Source: Syngnathus acus | Lineage: Eukaryota; Chordata; Actinopteri; Syngnathiformes; Syngnathidae | Length of the DNA stretch: 64,000 bases | Direction: 5' to 3' | Assembly (NCBI RefSeq): GCF_901709675.1 | Contig: NC_051091.1 | Coordinates: forward strand, 2,105,967-2,169,966 | Shown here: piece by piece, positions 11,612 through 55,957 of the stretch | How positions within the stretch are numbered: position 1 is the first letter of the stretch | How the letters are laid out: every line of letters starts with the position of its first letter | Position numbers and translations under genes: made by a program | The notes under the pieces: generated by a model | Databases searched by the model: none | What the model was told of the DNA's origin: nothing | Seen by the model: only the letters and a program-made list of their open reading frames with translations

Positions 11612-12030
11612 GAACCCCCTAAATCCTAGTTTGAAAGCCTAATCCGACATGGAAGCCCAAATTTAAGGCCCCAACCTTTGCTTGGACCCCTCATTTTAAA
11701 TCCTAAATCTTGTCTTGAAGCCTCCATGTACACGACTACACTAACAATGTATTTTTTGAAAAGCTAAGGCTGCCTTGAAACCTTAGCTACTTCAACCTAT
11801 TCCTAGTTTCAAAGCCTATTCCAAATTCGACTTTGGCTTTTTAAGCCTGGTCATCACATTAGAAAGCCCTGGAACATCTAGAAACCCGAACCCTGACTTG
11901 AAGAGCTAACTTGAAATCGTAAGCCAGACTTGGAACCCTAGCCTAGTGTCGAAGCCCTCATTTGAAAATCTAACCCTGGTTTAAAGGTTTTGAGCCCTAC
12001 TCGAAACCTGCAACCCTTGCCGGTCCAATG
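11612..12030. repeat. degenerate minisatellite, CCCTAA / CTTGAAA type (copy 1)
   Basis: Phrases such as 'agtttgaaagcct', 'cttgaagcct', 'gacttggaaccctag' and 'tgaaaatctaaccctgg' recur every 25-40 bases. The array would lie in the 3' UTR of gpr37l1. Related arrays lie at 13350-13560 and, inverted, at 48015-48230. Confidence 0.6.
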
Positions 12031-12080
12031 TCAAAAGCCTACATGGCGAGTTCCGTGTCACCTGAGTGAGAACGCTCCAT

Positions 12081-14990
12081 TCAGCAGGGCGTCCCGATGA
12101 CATCATCGGGCGTCAAGGACGTCGGGGAGGATGAGGAGAGTGTGGAGGCGGCGGCGGAGGTGGACGCCTCGGGCAGGCACTCGTCGCAGCAACAACAGCA
12201 GCAGTCCAGGAAGGCCTGACCCAGCGAGCGACACAAGCACAGCAGCAGCACGGGCGTGGCGGCGCAACGAGAGAACAGGAAAAAGTGTCCAGCCAGACCC
12301 ACCGCTTTTGCCAGACCCTCCGGTGCCTCCACGTAGGCCAGTGCCATGCTACACACACTATCGGGTATGTTGCAGGCCACGTGCAAGGTGCTCAGCCACA
12401 GCACTGTGGCGCGAAGCCTGGGCTCACGGCTGCGGTGGAGGTGACCATGATGATGATGATGATGCTTCTTCTTTGTTGGCGATCCACAGGTGGAGGAGGA
12501 GGAGCGCCTGCTCGGTGCTTTGACAGGTTGCTGCGCTGACACCTGCAAATACGGGATTGTCATTGGGCTGAAAGGTCTTGCCATCTGATTGAGGCTTGTT
12601 ACTAAACGCGATGACCTCACAGCAAGTTGTCGTTGCTGTTTGAGCCAAAGAACACTACCTAGTGCACACCATGACCGTCATGATGCCACCCATGTCATAT
12701 CAAGTGCTACAGGCTGTCTGTCAGGTGTGTCAAGGAAACATTCAAAGCCGCACGCCAATCAAAGAACGGACCTTTGCTGCTGTCAAGTCACCATTTGTAT
12801 ATAAAAAGTGCAAACGTCACATACACACACACGCTAAAATGAATTAAAACCTTGCTCTGTTGCGTTCATGTCACACATGCACACACACTAGTGAGTCGAA
12901 GATTGTCGGCAGCGTACCCGTTGAGTCACTAGGTCACAGGCCAGCGTGAAGAGCAGCGGCAGGCAGCTGTAGCATCCAAACATCCACCAGGTCCGGGCCT
13001 CCTGATAGGTCAGCACCAGCGAGTAGACACCGTCGGGCAGTTCCGCCGAGGGCTCGCCCACGCAAACGTCTGCCACCGGGGACGAGCCTCCGTAGCCGAA
13101 GGGTTCCCACAGCCTGACGGGTTCCTGGCGCAGCTGCCACAGCAGCAGCTCGGGGACGGCCAGCGCCAGCGAGCCCAGCCAGACGACAGCCATCTTGGAC
13201 AGGATGGAGCGGCAGGATTCCACTCTGGGTTCGGGCCCGGGGCATGTGGCACGGTGGAAGCGGTCGATGCTCAGGGCGCACAGGCTGAACGTGGCCACGC
13301 CCAGGGATGTCACCTGACGTTCAAACATCACACACTCATTTCAAAACTTCGCGTATGCTTGGAAGCCTCATAGCGGAACTATGAGCCTGGCTTGAAAGCT
13401 AACTTTGAAGCTTCCACCTTGAAACCCCAATTCAGAAACTCAAGCTTGAGCTGAACCCCATAATCTTATCTTGAAACGCTCATTTGACTGACACCAGAAC
13501 CGTGTATTGAAAACGCACATTTGAAAACCTAACTTGAGTTTGCAACCCCGAGCGCCACACTTTGGTGTGTGCGCGACTGACGCAAGCGGACGCCGATGAT
13601 CCCACTTGTCCGTGTCCCCCCAGTGAAGACCCCAAGTTAAGATCATTAATGGGCACATCTGATTCGTTTCATTAGCATGACAAAGGCGCTAATGCTCATT
13701 AGCCGGATTTGCGCCTTTCACAACAGGACAAGGAGGAAAACCGCTAAACCCACTAAAGCCCAAAATGTCGACTCGGGTGAGTCAGTGACGCACCCAGGCT
13801 GTCCGCCTCCTCCTGTCATTCAAAAGAAGCAAACATTAAAGACATTTTTTCATTTGTTTGTTTTCCCATGGGGCAGTTTGGTCCCCACTGCGTGATGGGA
13901 AATATAATCATGTTTTTAATTTATGACAAAAGAATAAGTTAGAATTTTGGAAATCGTGATTAAAAATCCCAATTTTTACCAGGAAAAAAAAAACCAATTT
14001 GATGAATCTCCAGTCAGAATTTTACAAGTATAAACAGGAGGCAAAATGTAAACATTTTTGGAGGGGAAAAGGGGACAACTTTACAATATTAATATTTAAA
14101 CGTTGAGAATAACGTTCAGATCTTTATAAAAAAAACACCTCCAAATTGTATGCTTAAGAAGGAATTACAAATGTCTATATTTTTATTTTAAAATAAAAGT
14201 GACAACGCTATGAGGAGGAAAATAAACGTCCTATCGCTAACGTTTTATTTTTATGAGAATTTTCTAGCATTGGAGTCAGAATTTTGCAAATCACACTTTG
14301 ACAAAGACAACTTTTATAGAAGAGAAAAAAAAAGTAAATTATGTGTGAATAAAGACAGAATTTTGCAAGAATAAAGGCATAATGAGTCGTTTACCTGACT
14401 GGCTATTGAGAAGCTTCTTAACTCACCTCCAGAAAAGGCACCAGGTAGCAGGACGCTCCTCCGAGCAGGCGCCTGAAGGTCAGCTCGTGGAAGACGACCA
14501 CCGGCAGGCAGAAAAAGAGCACCAAGAAGTCCAGCAGGGCCAAACCAGCCAGGATACAGTTCCAAGCGCTCTGCAGGTACGCGTTGTGCCACACAGTGCA
14601 CATGAGTGCCAGGTTGCCCACCATGCCCACCGAGAAGAGAACCAGGGCCAGCAGCATCAGCGCGTACGCCCAGTACGAGCCGTCAGCCACGGGGAAGGTC
14701 GGATAGGGCTGCGGCTTCGACGGTCCGGAGGACGACGACGGCGAGTTCGACCAGAGCCCGCGGGTGCTGGCGATGACCCGCGGGGTCGTGAAGTACCCGC
14801 TCGGGTCTTCTCGTCTCCGGGGAGCCTCGTCTTGACTCGCTCCGGTAACCTCTGAGCTCTCGACTGCCGCGGCATCCTCGCCCCGGCCGAGGTGCGCCTT
14901 ACCGGGCGAAGGCGGGGGAGGGAGTCGGACTTGGCTTCGGAACTCCGCCGACCCGACAAAGAGAAGCAAAAGAAAGACAAGCGCGCTCAT
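12081..14990 (-). CDS. gpr37l1: GPR37L1-type orphan G-protein-coupled receptor
   Basis: Three coding exons: 14427-14990, 12918-13313 and 12081-12542, all phase 0, giving 473 residues (the human protein is near 480). A signal peptide ([11 protein letters not shown]) starts the protein, and an upstream in-frame ATG at 15110 would bury it, so I chose 14990. A long proline/serine-rich ectodomain follows, then seven hydrophobic segments. The third helix ends in 'SIDRF' (DRF at 205-207, in place of DRY), followed by 'PELLLWQL' and 'WWMFGCY'. The tail has a 'DCCCCCC' palmitoylation-type cysteine cluster and ends in GTPC, a PDZ-type end typical of GPR37L1. The family are glial plasma-membrane receptors, with prosaposin peptides debated as ligand. 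Odd: six consecutive histidines after three lysines (347-352) in intracellular loop 3. It could be one of two teleost paralogues. Confidence 0.93.
13350..13560. repeat. degenerate minisatellite, CTTGAAA type (copy 2)
   Basis: Within the first intron of gpr37l1, phrases such as 'cttgaaagctaac', 'accttgaaacccc', 'cttgaaacgctcattt' and 'tttgaaaacctaac' recur irregularly, as in the array at 11612-12030. Confidence 0.6.
13561..14426. other. rest of gpr37l1 intron 1
   Basis: AT-rich, with the short phrases 'cagaattttgcaa' and 'agaattttacaag' repeated between 13950 and 14370. No exon seen. Confidence 0.5.
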
Positions 14991-15328
14991 GTTGGATGAT
15001 GACTCCGCAATTAGGACATAAGCACTAATAAAAATACGGCTCTTTTTTAAGTCATAAAACGTCCATGAGTGTGACCACCCGTTCGAAGTCAATACGAAGT
15101 TATGCGCCAATCATTGAGCACTTTTAAACCACCAAGGAAGGCAGCAAACTTCCGGTGAACCCTCTCAAAATAAAGACCAAATAAGAAACCGGAAGTATGG
15201 CAAAGGATGAAAAATGGTGCTTTACTGTCATGAACCATCACCTAAGTCGTTGGAAATCTGTCCATTCCGGGTCATTTTAGTCATGTCTACACAAACCTGT
15301 TAGACAAGCAAGTATAAAACTAAAATAA

Positions 15329-15395
15329 AGATGTCAAGTTCAAGCTATTTATATTGCCCTTAATTACAAAAGAATTTCAAAGGGCTTCACACCCA
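15329..15395 (-). mobile_element. 3' tail of an L2/CR1-type LINE
   Basis: Read on the minus strand: 'gtgaagccctttgaaa', then 'gggcaatataaatag' and 'cttgaacttgac'. This is the same signature as the element ending at 3266. Only the tail is present. Confidence 0.55.
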
Positions 15396-15459
15396 ACGCA
15401 GCGGAGCGCAAAAAAACCTTGACATGTTGAAATGTGAAAGAGGGTATTACAGTCAACAC

Positions 15460-15833
15460 TAACCCTGCGGCTTCGGTACATCGCGGATGTTTCCTCCCCC
15501 AAAAAATAAATAAAAAATTCAAAATAAATTATGACACGTAAGTTGCCCACATGCCAGCAGAAGGCAATTGCAGTACGTACACTTTTGATTAAAAAAAAAA
15601 AAAAAGTTGTTATAATAAGAGTTCGAAAAACATATTTAGTGTTGTACCTTGTGTTTGATTATTTAATGTTCCAATGATAACATATGCACTTATATGGTTT
15701 AATATACACTTATTGATATACAAAAAATGTATGTATGTTAAAAATGAGAGGGTGACACCACTTGGCGCATTTTCACATCGCGGGTGGTCTTGGAACCAAT
15801 TATCCGCGATAAACGAGGGATTACTGGATTTAT
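15460..15833 (-). mobile_element. degraded DNA-transposon-like repeat
   Basis: From 15833 on the minus strand: 'cagtaatccctcgtttatcgcgg', 'ccacccgcgatgtg', and at the far end 'atccgcgatgtaccgaag..'. The repeated 'cgcggat/ccgcgat' blocks facing each other near both ends suggest a non-autonomous transposon. I remember this type as common in vertebrate genomes but cannot name the family. A T-run at about 15592-15605 interrupts it. Confidence 0.35.
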
Positions 15834-15990
15834 TTTTGAAATAAGGCATCCCTGTTGAAATGACTAATCTTGAAAATGCATTGAAAGGCCTGAACGTCAT
15901 CTGGAAATACAAACGCTCATTTAATTGACATGGTGTCATCTAAAACGATTGAAGGTACAAAGACAAATTGGGATGGGTGTGACAAAATAA

Positions 15991-16007
15991 CCCCCCCCCC
16001 CCCCCCC
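15991..16007. repeat. poly-C run (17 C)
   Basis: Uninterrupted homopolymer. Its length is likely to vary between individuals and reads. Confidence 0.95.
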
Positions 16008-16102
16008 TAAAAAAAAGATAATCGTCTTTAGACTTGTCATATATAGCATTTTAATGTCACAGTCTCTAAAATGAGCTGTTATATTGCTTACATTTTGAAA
16101 AT

Positions 16103-19100
16103 TCAGGATTTCAGCACTCTCGTTTTTTGTGAGGATTTGAGCTTCTTGCGGGCATCTTTGTGTTTTTTGCGGTACTCCTGAGCGTGAACAACAAAAGAGA
16201 AAAGATGTCTTTTAGCATGGACGCCTGATCGGATCAAGCGTGAGGGGCGTTCGTTCACCTGTCTGAGCTCCATCTGCCTCTCGTCCCACTCTTCTCGCTC
16301 CTCCTCCAGCTGAGACGAGCGGCAGAACCACACGGGACCCTCTGAGCAGTGACAATATCCAAAGCGTTCAGCATCACGCGAAGGCAACAAATGCAAATGG
16401 CGATACACACATCACGCAACTCTCCAAACGCAGGCATAAGGACGGCGTCGGGTGAAAAACCTCGCGTCTCCAAAACATCCCTTGTTGGGCAAGTAACAAC
16501 GAGCATGTTTGTGGAGCCATTCAAATTGTCAAAAGACATTTTGAACACTGGAGGGTAGTGGCAAAAAGAACAGCATGAAGCAAAGTCTGACAAAGGTTTC
16601 CGTCCGACGCCAGAGATAAGCACAAAGACACACACGCGTTTGTACACAAACAAAAAAGACAGACGTGTGCACACAACACATGCTTAAAAAACAGAATAAT
16701 AAACTAAAAACGAAAAGCACACAAACAATACAAAAGTGCGCGTGCGCACGTTTGCGCGCGCACACACACACACACAACCTGTCAATCTGCTGTCATCAAG
16801 GCTGAAGAAGAAGAAATTGTTTGTGGCTGAAACAGATTCCTCCCTGTGGGTAAAAACAAAAAAGCTGGTCATCATCGTGAGCTCTCCTCTTTCACTTGGT
16901 CTGAGTTACACTTGAGTAATCACGTTTGCTCCACGTAGTGTTTCTTTCTCACATTGTGGTTTTAGGTGCCGCCTTGCTTTGCCCCTCGTGTGCTTGATCT
17001 TCATCCTCCTCTTCGTCTTCCTCGCTGCTGTCTTGTAGGCGAGGGTCCAGTTGCCACTGCGACACCTTTGCCCCCTGGATGAGCTCCACCTTGTACTCTA
17101 CGTCGTGGTTCCATTAAATGGAGCAATAAAAGAAAAGACATCAACCCGGCTCTGAGTTCTGCTTTCGCTCCTCTCCTGCAGCTTAAAGACCCCCTTTTGG
17201 CAATCTAACATGGCGGCAAGTCGAGAGACGCACCTTTGTGGTCATTTGATGTCTGGATGTCGTCGCCGAAGAAGGAGAACATGAACCCGGAATGTTCTTG
17301 GGCGGGCTGCTCTTCATGCTTCTCCCCCTCCTCCGCCTTTTGGTCCCAGCAGGTCTGGGACCGGTCGGCCGTCTCAAGGTCAGTGGCGGGTTCGAACATG
17401 GCCTGCAGGTCACCTGACACATGGTAGAAGATCTCCTTGGAAACCTCCGGAAGCTTGGCGGCCTCCTCGCGCTTCTTCCGTCGCGCCGGCTTGCTGCCAA
17501 AGAGGTCAGGGCACACGCAAATGCAGTTAAAGCCTTCATTATGACCACACAAAAAGGTGCAAGTGAGGTGTTTCAAACTTAAAGAATTCAATTCATTGTG
17601 AGTGAAATGTAAAAATTAGTCCGGATGGTTGGTTGAATAATTGATGAAGTCAGTGAGGTGAAATGAGTTTTTGATGGATGGTGGCTGCGCACCTGTCCTG
17701 GTTGCTGTCTGCTTTGCTTTCAAAGGCGGCGTGTTCGTCCCTGCTGGGGTCGTAGTGCAGCGCCGACACGTCTCTGCAAATGGGGCCGGCACATCACACG
17801 GCGGACGACAAAAGGGTTGCTACTCACTGGAATGACAAATCCGGATAGGTACACAATATTTGCATGTGATGCCGACCTGAAGGTTTTGGCCTTGGCGGAG
17901 GAGGGTTTTGCGCTGTGGGCGTGAGGTCCCAGAAGCCCCTGAAGGATGGATATGTTCCTCTTCTTCTCCTCCTGCAGAAGGTCCTCCTCCCCCGACACGC
18001 ATCGGTTGCCCTCTGCGTCAACGAGAACGACAACAAAATTTGTTTGACAATTTGTGAGGCAGGGAAAACATTTTCAGTTTGAAGGATCAAATAGACAATT
18101 GACAAAGAAAAATGTTCGACCTTTAGGAGCAAAACATTGACAAATTACAAGGAAAAGAACTTCAGGAGAGTTAAAAAAAAAAAAGAAAAGCTGACCTTTG
18201 TCCTCTTCTTGTTCTTCTTCTTTTTCTTCCAGGAAACGAGAGTCCATGCGGAAACGCTCGTCTGTGCCAAAGCGTGATTGCAGCTCCATCAGCTAAACAA
18301 CACGCACGTGTCCACAGTTATGCGTCAAGCTTGCCATCGATGCCCTTTCCTTTCCAACTTCTCACCTTCTTTCCCGCTAGTCCTTCAAACTGAGGCCTAA
18401 TGTGAAACCTGCCGCCGTCTTCCTCGTCATCGGCGTCCTCCTCATCCTCACTGCTGTCGAAAAGCCGAGGGGCCGACGCCCTGGCGCGCACCTGAAGGCA
18501 TGGAGTGTGAAAAGGAGCATGCTCGCCCGTTGCCCCGCGCTCCTCCGACGCGCACGGCTTACCCGCTTCTTGGTGGGCATGCTCTCGGCCTCCTTCGATG
18601 GGTCACCGCGCGGCGCCGACGTCTCGCTCGCGGCCTCCGTTGTGTGCTCGTCGTCATCATCCTCGGAATCGAAGACAATGTGTTTGCCCGCTCTTGTCGT
18701 GGTGGCATCCTAAATGAAATGATGTTTCAGTCCACCTGTTCCTGAACATGCCCCCTTCACTCAATGATTATTATGATGAAAACCAAAGCAAAACAGGGCA
18801 TTTAGCAAAAACAAGTGAACGCATAGTGATGCTGAACTCACCAGGTTGGCGAGCGCCCCCTGGATGAGCTTCTGGTGCTGCTCAGCCTTCTTCAGCTTCT
18901 GCTGGACGGCGGCCAGCCTCCTGCTGTTGTCTTTCTTCTGTCGCTCCTTTTCCTCCCGAGCGCTTAGTCTTGAATGCCGCGCTGCCGCCTCATTCGCTGA
19001 GGATGAAGACAAAGACGCATCCGGCTGGTCCGTCTTGTTCTGCGCAGCGTTGGTTTTCTCCAGAGCCTCCTCGTGGAGAGTGGCCTGGCCTGGAAAGGCA

Positions 19101-22100
19101 GGACATTTTGTCGCGGCCACCTTCATGCCTGTCTTCTTATTGGATTCTGCTTGGTCCTTGCCGGTGTTGCCCCTCAGGACATCCTTGGGCAGGATTGCTT
19201 GCTCGGTTGGTTTCTTCCGGGCTCGCCGGTCGAAGCTTTTCTGGCATTCCTCGGCCAACTTCTGGACATCGACCAGGGAGAGTTCCCGACGGGTGACGTT
19301 GTCCTCGTCTTCCTCATTAAGGACGGCCGTCGCTTTTGTCCTCTTGATTTTGCTCTTGGCTGCTGCTGCCTTACTCTCTGAGGATGACGACAAAGACGCA
19401 TCCGGCTGGTCCGTCGTGTTCTGCGCAGAGTCCGTTTTCTTCAGCACCTCCTCGTAGAGAGTGGCCGTGCCTCGAAAGGCGGGATACTTTGTCTTTGCCA
19501 CCTTCTTGAATTCTGGAGGGTCCTCGCCGTCCCTCAGGAGAGAGGCCAGGACGTCCTCGGGCATGATCGCTTTCTTAGTTGGTTTCTTCGGGGCTCGCCG
19601 GTCGGAGCTTTGCTGGCATTCCTCAGCCACCTTCGGGAGATCGACCAGGGAGAGTTCCAGACGGGTGACGTTGTCCTTGTCTTCCTCAGGAAGGACGGCC
19701 GTCGCTTTTGTCCTCTTGTCCTGTTTGATTTTGCTCTTGGCTGCCGCCGCCTCATTCTCTGAGTTTGACAACAAAGACGCATCGGGCTGGTTCGTCTTGT
19801 TCTGCGCAGAGTCCGTTTTCTCCAGCACCTCCTCGTAGAGAGTGGCTGTGCCTCGAAAGGGGGGATACTTTGTCTTTGCCACCTTCTTGAATTCTGGAGG
19901 GTCCTCGCCGCCCCTCAGGAGAGAGGCCAGGATGTCCTCGGGCATGATTGCTTTCCCAGTTGGTTTCTTCGGGGCTCGCCGGTCAGCGCTTTGCTTGCAT
20001 TCCTCAGCCACCTTCTGGAGATTGACCACAGAGAGTTCCAGACGGGTGACGTTGTCCTTGTCTTCCTGAGGAAGGATGGCCGTCGCTTTTGTCATCTTGT
20101 CGTCTTTGATTTTGCTCTTGGCTGCCGCCGCCTCTGACGATGACAACAAAGACGCATTCGGCCGGTCCGTCTTGTTCTGTGCAGAGTCTGTTTTCTCCAG
20201 CACCTCCTCGTAGAGAGTGGCCGTGCCTAGAAAGGCGGGAAATTTTGTCTTTGCCACCTTCTTGAATTCTGTCTTTGCCACCTTCTTGAATTCTGGAGGG
20301 TCCTTGCCGCCCCTCAGGTGAGAGGCCAAGACGTCCTCGGGCATGATTGCTTTCCCGGTTGGTCTCTTCTGGGCTCGCCGGTCGGAACTTTGCTGGCATT
20401 TCTCGGCCACCTTGTGGAGATCGGCCAGGGAGCTTTCCTGACGAGTGTTCTTCCGGGGGCAAAGAGGATGTTTTCTAAAAGTGATGAGTTCGTCCGTGTC
20501 AGCAGAGTCGTAATCGTCATCATCTTGGTTGTTCGTTGGCCTTCCTGGAATTGCCGACCGAGTTGCAAATGTCAAACGCGCACAGCCACAGTTGGCGGTA
20601 CAATACTCGTGTTTGTTCCTTTGTTGGTTAGCTGTTGCTTAATCTGATTAGGAATCGGTTGTCAATTAATCAATGAGAGTACCTCAACCCAAAGCGATCA
20701 GGTTTGTCAATGCGATCTTCAGATTTGTGACATACAAACTTCCGAGTCTGCTAAAATAAGAAGAACACTTAAAAACCTGGCGTTACCTCCGCACTTGAAG
20801 TCGTGTCCCACCACTTCCAGGTTGTCCTGCGGGTCCTCCCCCGGCGCCTGGAGAGTCTGCTCAAGCGCCACCAGCCGGCGCAGCTCCTCGTCCGAGTCGC
20901 TGTCCTCGGAACGTGCGTGTCTGCTCCTCTGGACCGGAGGTCGGTTGTCTGCTGGCGAGACTCTGTTCAACAGGTGACGATTCTCCGGCTCGGCGGTGCT
21001 GACAACCTGCGCCGATCTGAGATGGACAAAGAGGTCAAGAAAAGTTGAACAAGAGCGAACATTGCGTCAGGGGAGAAGCCATCAAAGGCGTCTTGCCTGG
21101 CGTCGTTCCCAGCTTTCGTGGCATCCGTGCGAGCCTTCTTGGGCTTTGGCGGCTGGTACGGTGGGAACTCCCCTCGCCTTCTCTTGCTGATGTCGTCGTC
21201 TCCGGCGTCAATGCGCCAGGTGAGCTGGGCCACGGGGGTGGGAGGGTCGGCAATGGAGGTGGGCGGGGCCAAGCGACGGATGTTGTGGCAGTGTTTGGAC
21301 GGGTCGTACTTGATGGTGCGAGCCTTGGCGCCTTTTTGACAGAGCAGCTGCATGACCGGCAGCACACGACCAAATTTACTGACCACCCAGTCCTAAGTGG
21401 AGAAAACAGTCAACCTGTGGTTATTGAACAACCATCTACCTTCCACCACCATTTCCGGAAAACAGGCCAGATCAACTTCATTTTCCGCAAGATGATCAAG
21501 CTTACAAATGGGTGACGACACACAAACAGACACACCTTGTGTCCTGGTACTTCCGTGCCTGGCACAGCCGCCTTCATGGTGAAATTGTCCACGCCGGCTT
21601 CCCTGAGGGTCTCCAGCAGCTTGTGCTCCCTTCGGTGGGTGTCGTCTGCATTGTGACGGAGGCGCTGCTGCTCCGCCTGCCTCTCCCGAGCTAGCCTTGG
21701 ATGACAAGACCAGCCATTCACCAGGCACCTGAAAACAGGGTCTGTGTTCATAGAGAAAGACACTTACTTTTGCAGAAAACTCTCCTTGGCCAGTTCTATC
21801 TGCAGCGTTCCTCCTTTCCATTTGGATTTGTTTAACACGCTCATGCCTGAGAAATAAAACAGTGTGGTAACAATTGTCACGACTTATTTAAAAAAAGACT
21901 TTAGCTTGCACTTTTTATCTTACACTTTTTTAGGTCCGTGTCAGAAATGTTGAGGTTGATGTAAGCAAAGGTTTTGTAGGGAACACCTGCAAAGAAAATA
22001 ACAATGCTCAGCTGTTGTCAGATTTCTGCCAAAAGCTTTTTTAGCTTTTAGGAACCCAGATAAATGTCTCATTGCTGTAAGACCACGATGAAATGTATTT

Positions 22101-22315
22101 AGTTTCTTGGGTATTCTTAGTTTAGGTATTTGTATGAAGAGCAAAAACCGTCCGTTGGTTTTCAGGCACGTTCTTGTCAAATATCACGGCTCACCCTCTT
22201 CATCCCGGCGGGTCCGGAGCTCCACGTCCTCCACGTTTCCAAAATTTCCAAAGCGATCCGTCAGGTCCTTTTGAGTGACCGAGTGGCTTAAGCCGCCCAC
22301 GTACAGACGCGGCAT
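16103..22315 (-). CDS. nol8: nucleolar protein 8
   Basis: Seventeen coding exons, all in phase, 1288 residues (human 1167): 22195-22315, 21924-21986, 21768-21846, 21536-21695, 21097-21392, 20787-21016, 18842-20544, 18563-18709, 18366-18491, 18196-18292, 17877-18012, 17693-17773, 17234-17493, 16953-17097, 16779-16843, 16259-16341, 16103-16177. The N-terminus (1-88) is an RRM with RNP2 LYVGGL and RNP1-like KTFAYINL. Family signatures follow: 'WVVSKFGRVLP', 'YDSADTDELI', 'RFRMDSRFLE', 'EEAAKLPEVSKE', 'FFFFS' and the basic end 'YRKKHKDARKK'. NOL8 is a nucleolar RNA-binding factor in pre-rRNA processing. Exon 7 (1703 nt) carries four tandem copies of a ~126-residue unit. Intron 5 (21017-21096) has a GC donor. 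TTTAAT at 16050-16055 (ATTAAA on this strand) is a close poly(A) candidate. Divergent from cenpp. Confidence 0.95.
19000..20435 (-). repeat. four tandem ~375-381 bp coding repeats in nol8 exon 7
   Basis: The landmark TCG of 'cctcctcgt' falls at 19071, 19452, 19833 and 20208, spacings of 381, 381 and 375 bases, all multiples of three. Each unit encodes (K/L)VAEEC, a DRRA(P/Q/R)K(K/R)PT block, AI(M/L)P(E/K)D, a K(F/Y/C)P(A/P)F block, ATL(Y/H)EE, and an 'AQNKTDQPDASL' tail. The most N-terminal unit also has an eight-residue duplication (EFKKVAKT twice). The most C-terminal unit is the most diverged. Human NOL8 has one counterpart of this unit, so the expansion happened within the fish lineage. 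Confidence 0.93.
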
Positions 22316-23554
22316 CTCGCTAAATAGGACAGGACAGCACAGCCCGGCATAGATAGATCAACAATCGAAACCACCCGAGGCAATAAGTCAAGTCAAGAAA
22401 GGTGTAATCTTTTATGGTCCTCATTCAAAACTACTCGTAGCCTATCAAAGGGTTAATTACGACATCGACAAATCAAGTCGAATCGCTTTTTCAAAATCCA
22501 AAACGATCAACTAGTAAAGGAATTCATATGCTTCGGAAGTTGCTGATATTTACCTCGCATGGAACCACCTGGTGCAACCTTTAAAAGACCCGGCACTGCG
22601 GTCCGTTTGACATTGTAGTCCGCTTGTGTTTCCATACCGTTAGAGCGTTCCGCTACCAAAGTCGTCCATTAAAAATGACGAAAAAAAGAGAAAAGAAAAG
22701 AAAACGGCCGATAAAATAGTATTTAATGAATACTAATGAAATTATAATTACGTAAAATGTGCAATTGGACATAATTCAAGGTTGAATCACTTAATCAAGG
22801 GGAACCCAATGACGTCAACCTTGAGCTGCTCATTTAGCTCGGAGTGGTCGGGAATTGTGTATCATAGACAGCTTTCTCTATCATGGCATATTTGCGCTTG
22901 ATATCAAGTTATTAGTTTTATTTTCTCCCCACGCTCCTAAGTATAGTATAAATGGAACGTTGGAACTGAAGAAATTATTTTCCCGACCCCTCCGACGTAG
23001 GCAAAAGTGGTAGCGTCCACAAGGCGCGCGCTTCCAAATCTTTCTCTTTAGAAAAACCTCGCCAACTCACCCAGTAAGTTTCATTTTTATGTTTTTAGTA
23101 CGTTAAAAATATTCGTAAGGCGCTTTAGCATGAACATGAACTCGTATATTTTCACTGTTTTCGTGTGACATTACATATGCGTCGTTAACGGTGGTTGCCG
23201 TCTCAATTTAGCCAACAACATGTACTTATTCAACTCGTACATTACGACTACTAAGTCAGCGTTAACTAAGTAAACCACAGAATATCTTTGTATTTTACTT
23301 TGTACTTTCTACATAGAGCTGTAGTGGATGAACATGATTGTTTGGGTACATTGGGGGGGGAACTGTTTCTGATTACCTTATGACGTTACCCACCAAAACA
23401 AGCACATGGTTAAATTAATACCGAGTGTGAGTGTCAAATAGAACGTTTTGACACAATTCATGTAGTCGGTGTCTTTGTCATTGGTACTACTGCTACACTC
23501 TGTTTTTCACAAGTATTACATGTTTGATGTATTTGTCCGGATTGTTTCATCAGA
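22316..23554. promoter_or_regulatory. divergent promoter and 5' UTR region of nol8 (-) and cenpp (+)
   Basis: The two start codons face away from each other across 1.24 kb. On the plus strand a strong donor (CCCA/GTAAGT, exon end 23073) pairs with an acceptor TTTCATCAG ending at 23553, two bases before the cenpp ATG. So cenpp has a non-coding first exon ending at 23073. On the minus strand a non-coding first exon for nol8 probably lies near 22550-22680. The same head-to-head pair exists in mammals. No TATA box stands out. Confidence 0.7.

Positions 23555-55957
<32,403 letters not shown>

Noticed and set aside
18846-20069. Several 100-200 residue plus-strand ORFs
   Set aside because: They are antisense shadows of nol8 exon 7, repeated because the exon itself is a tandem repeat.
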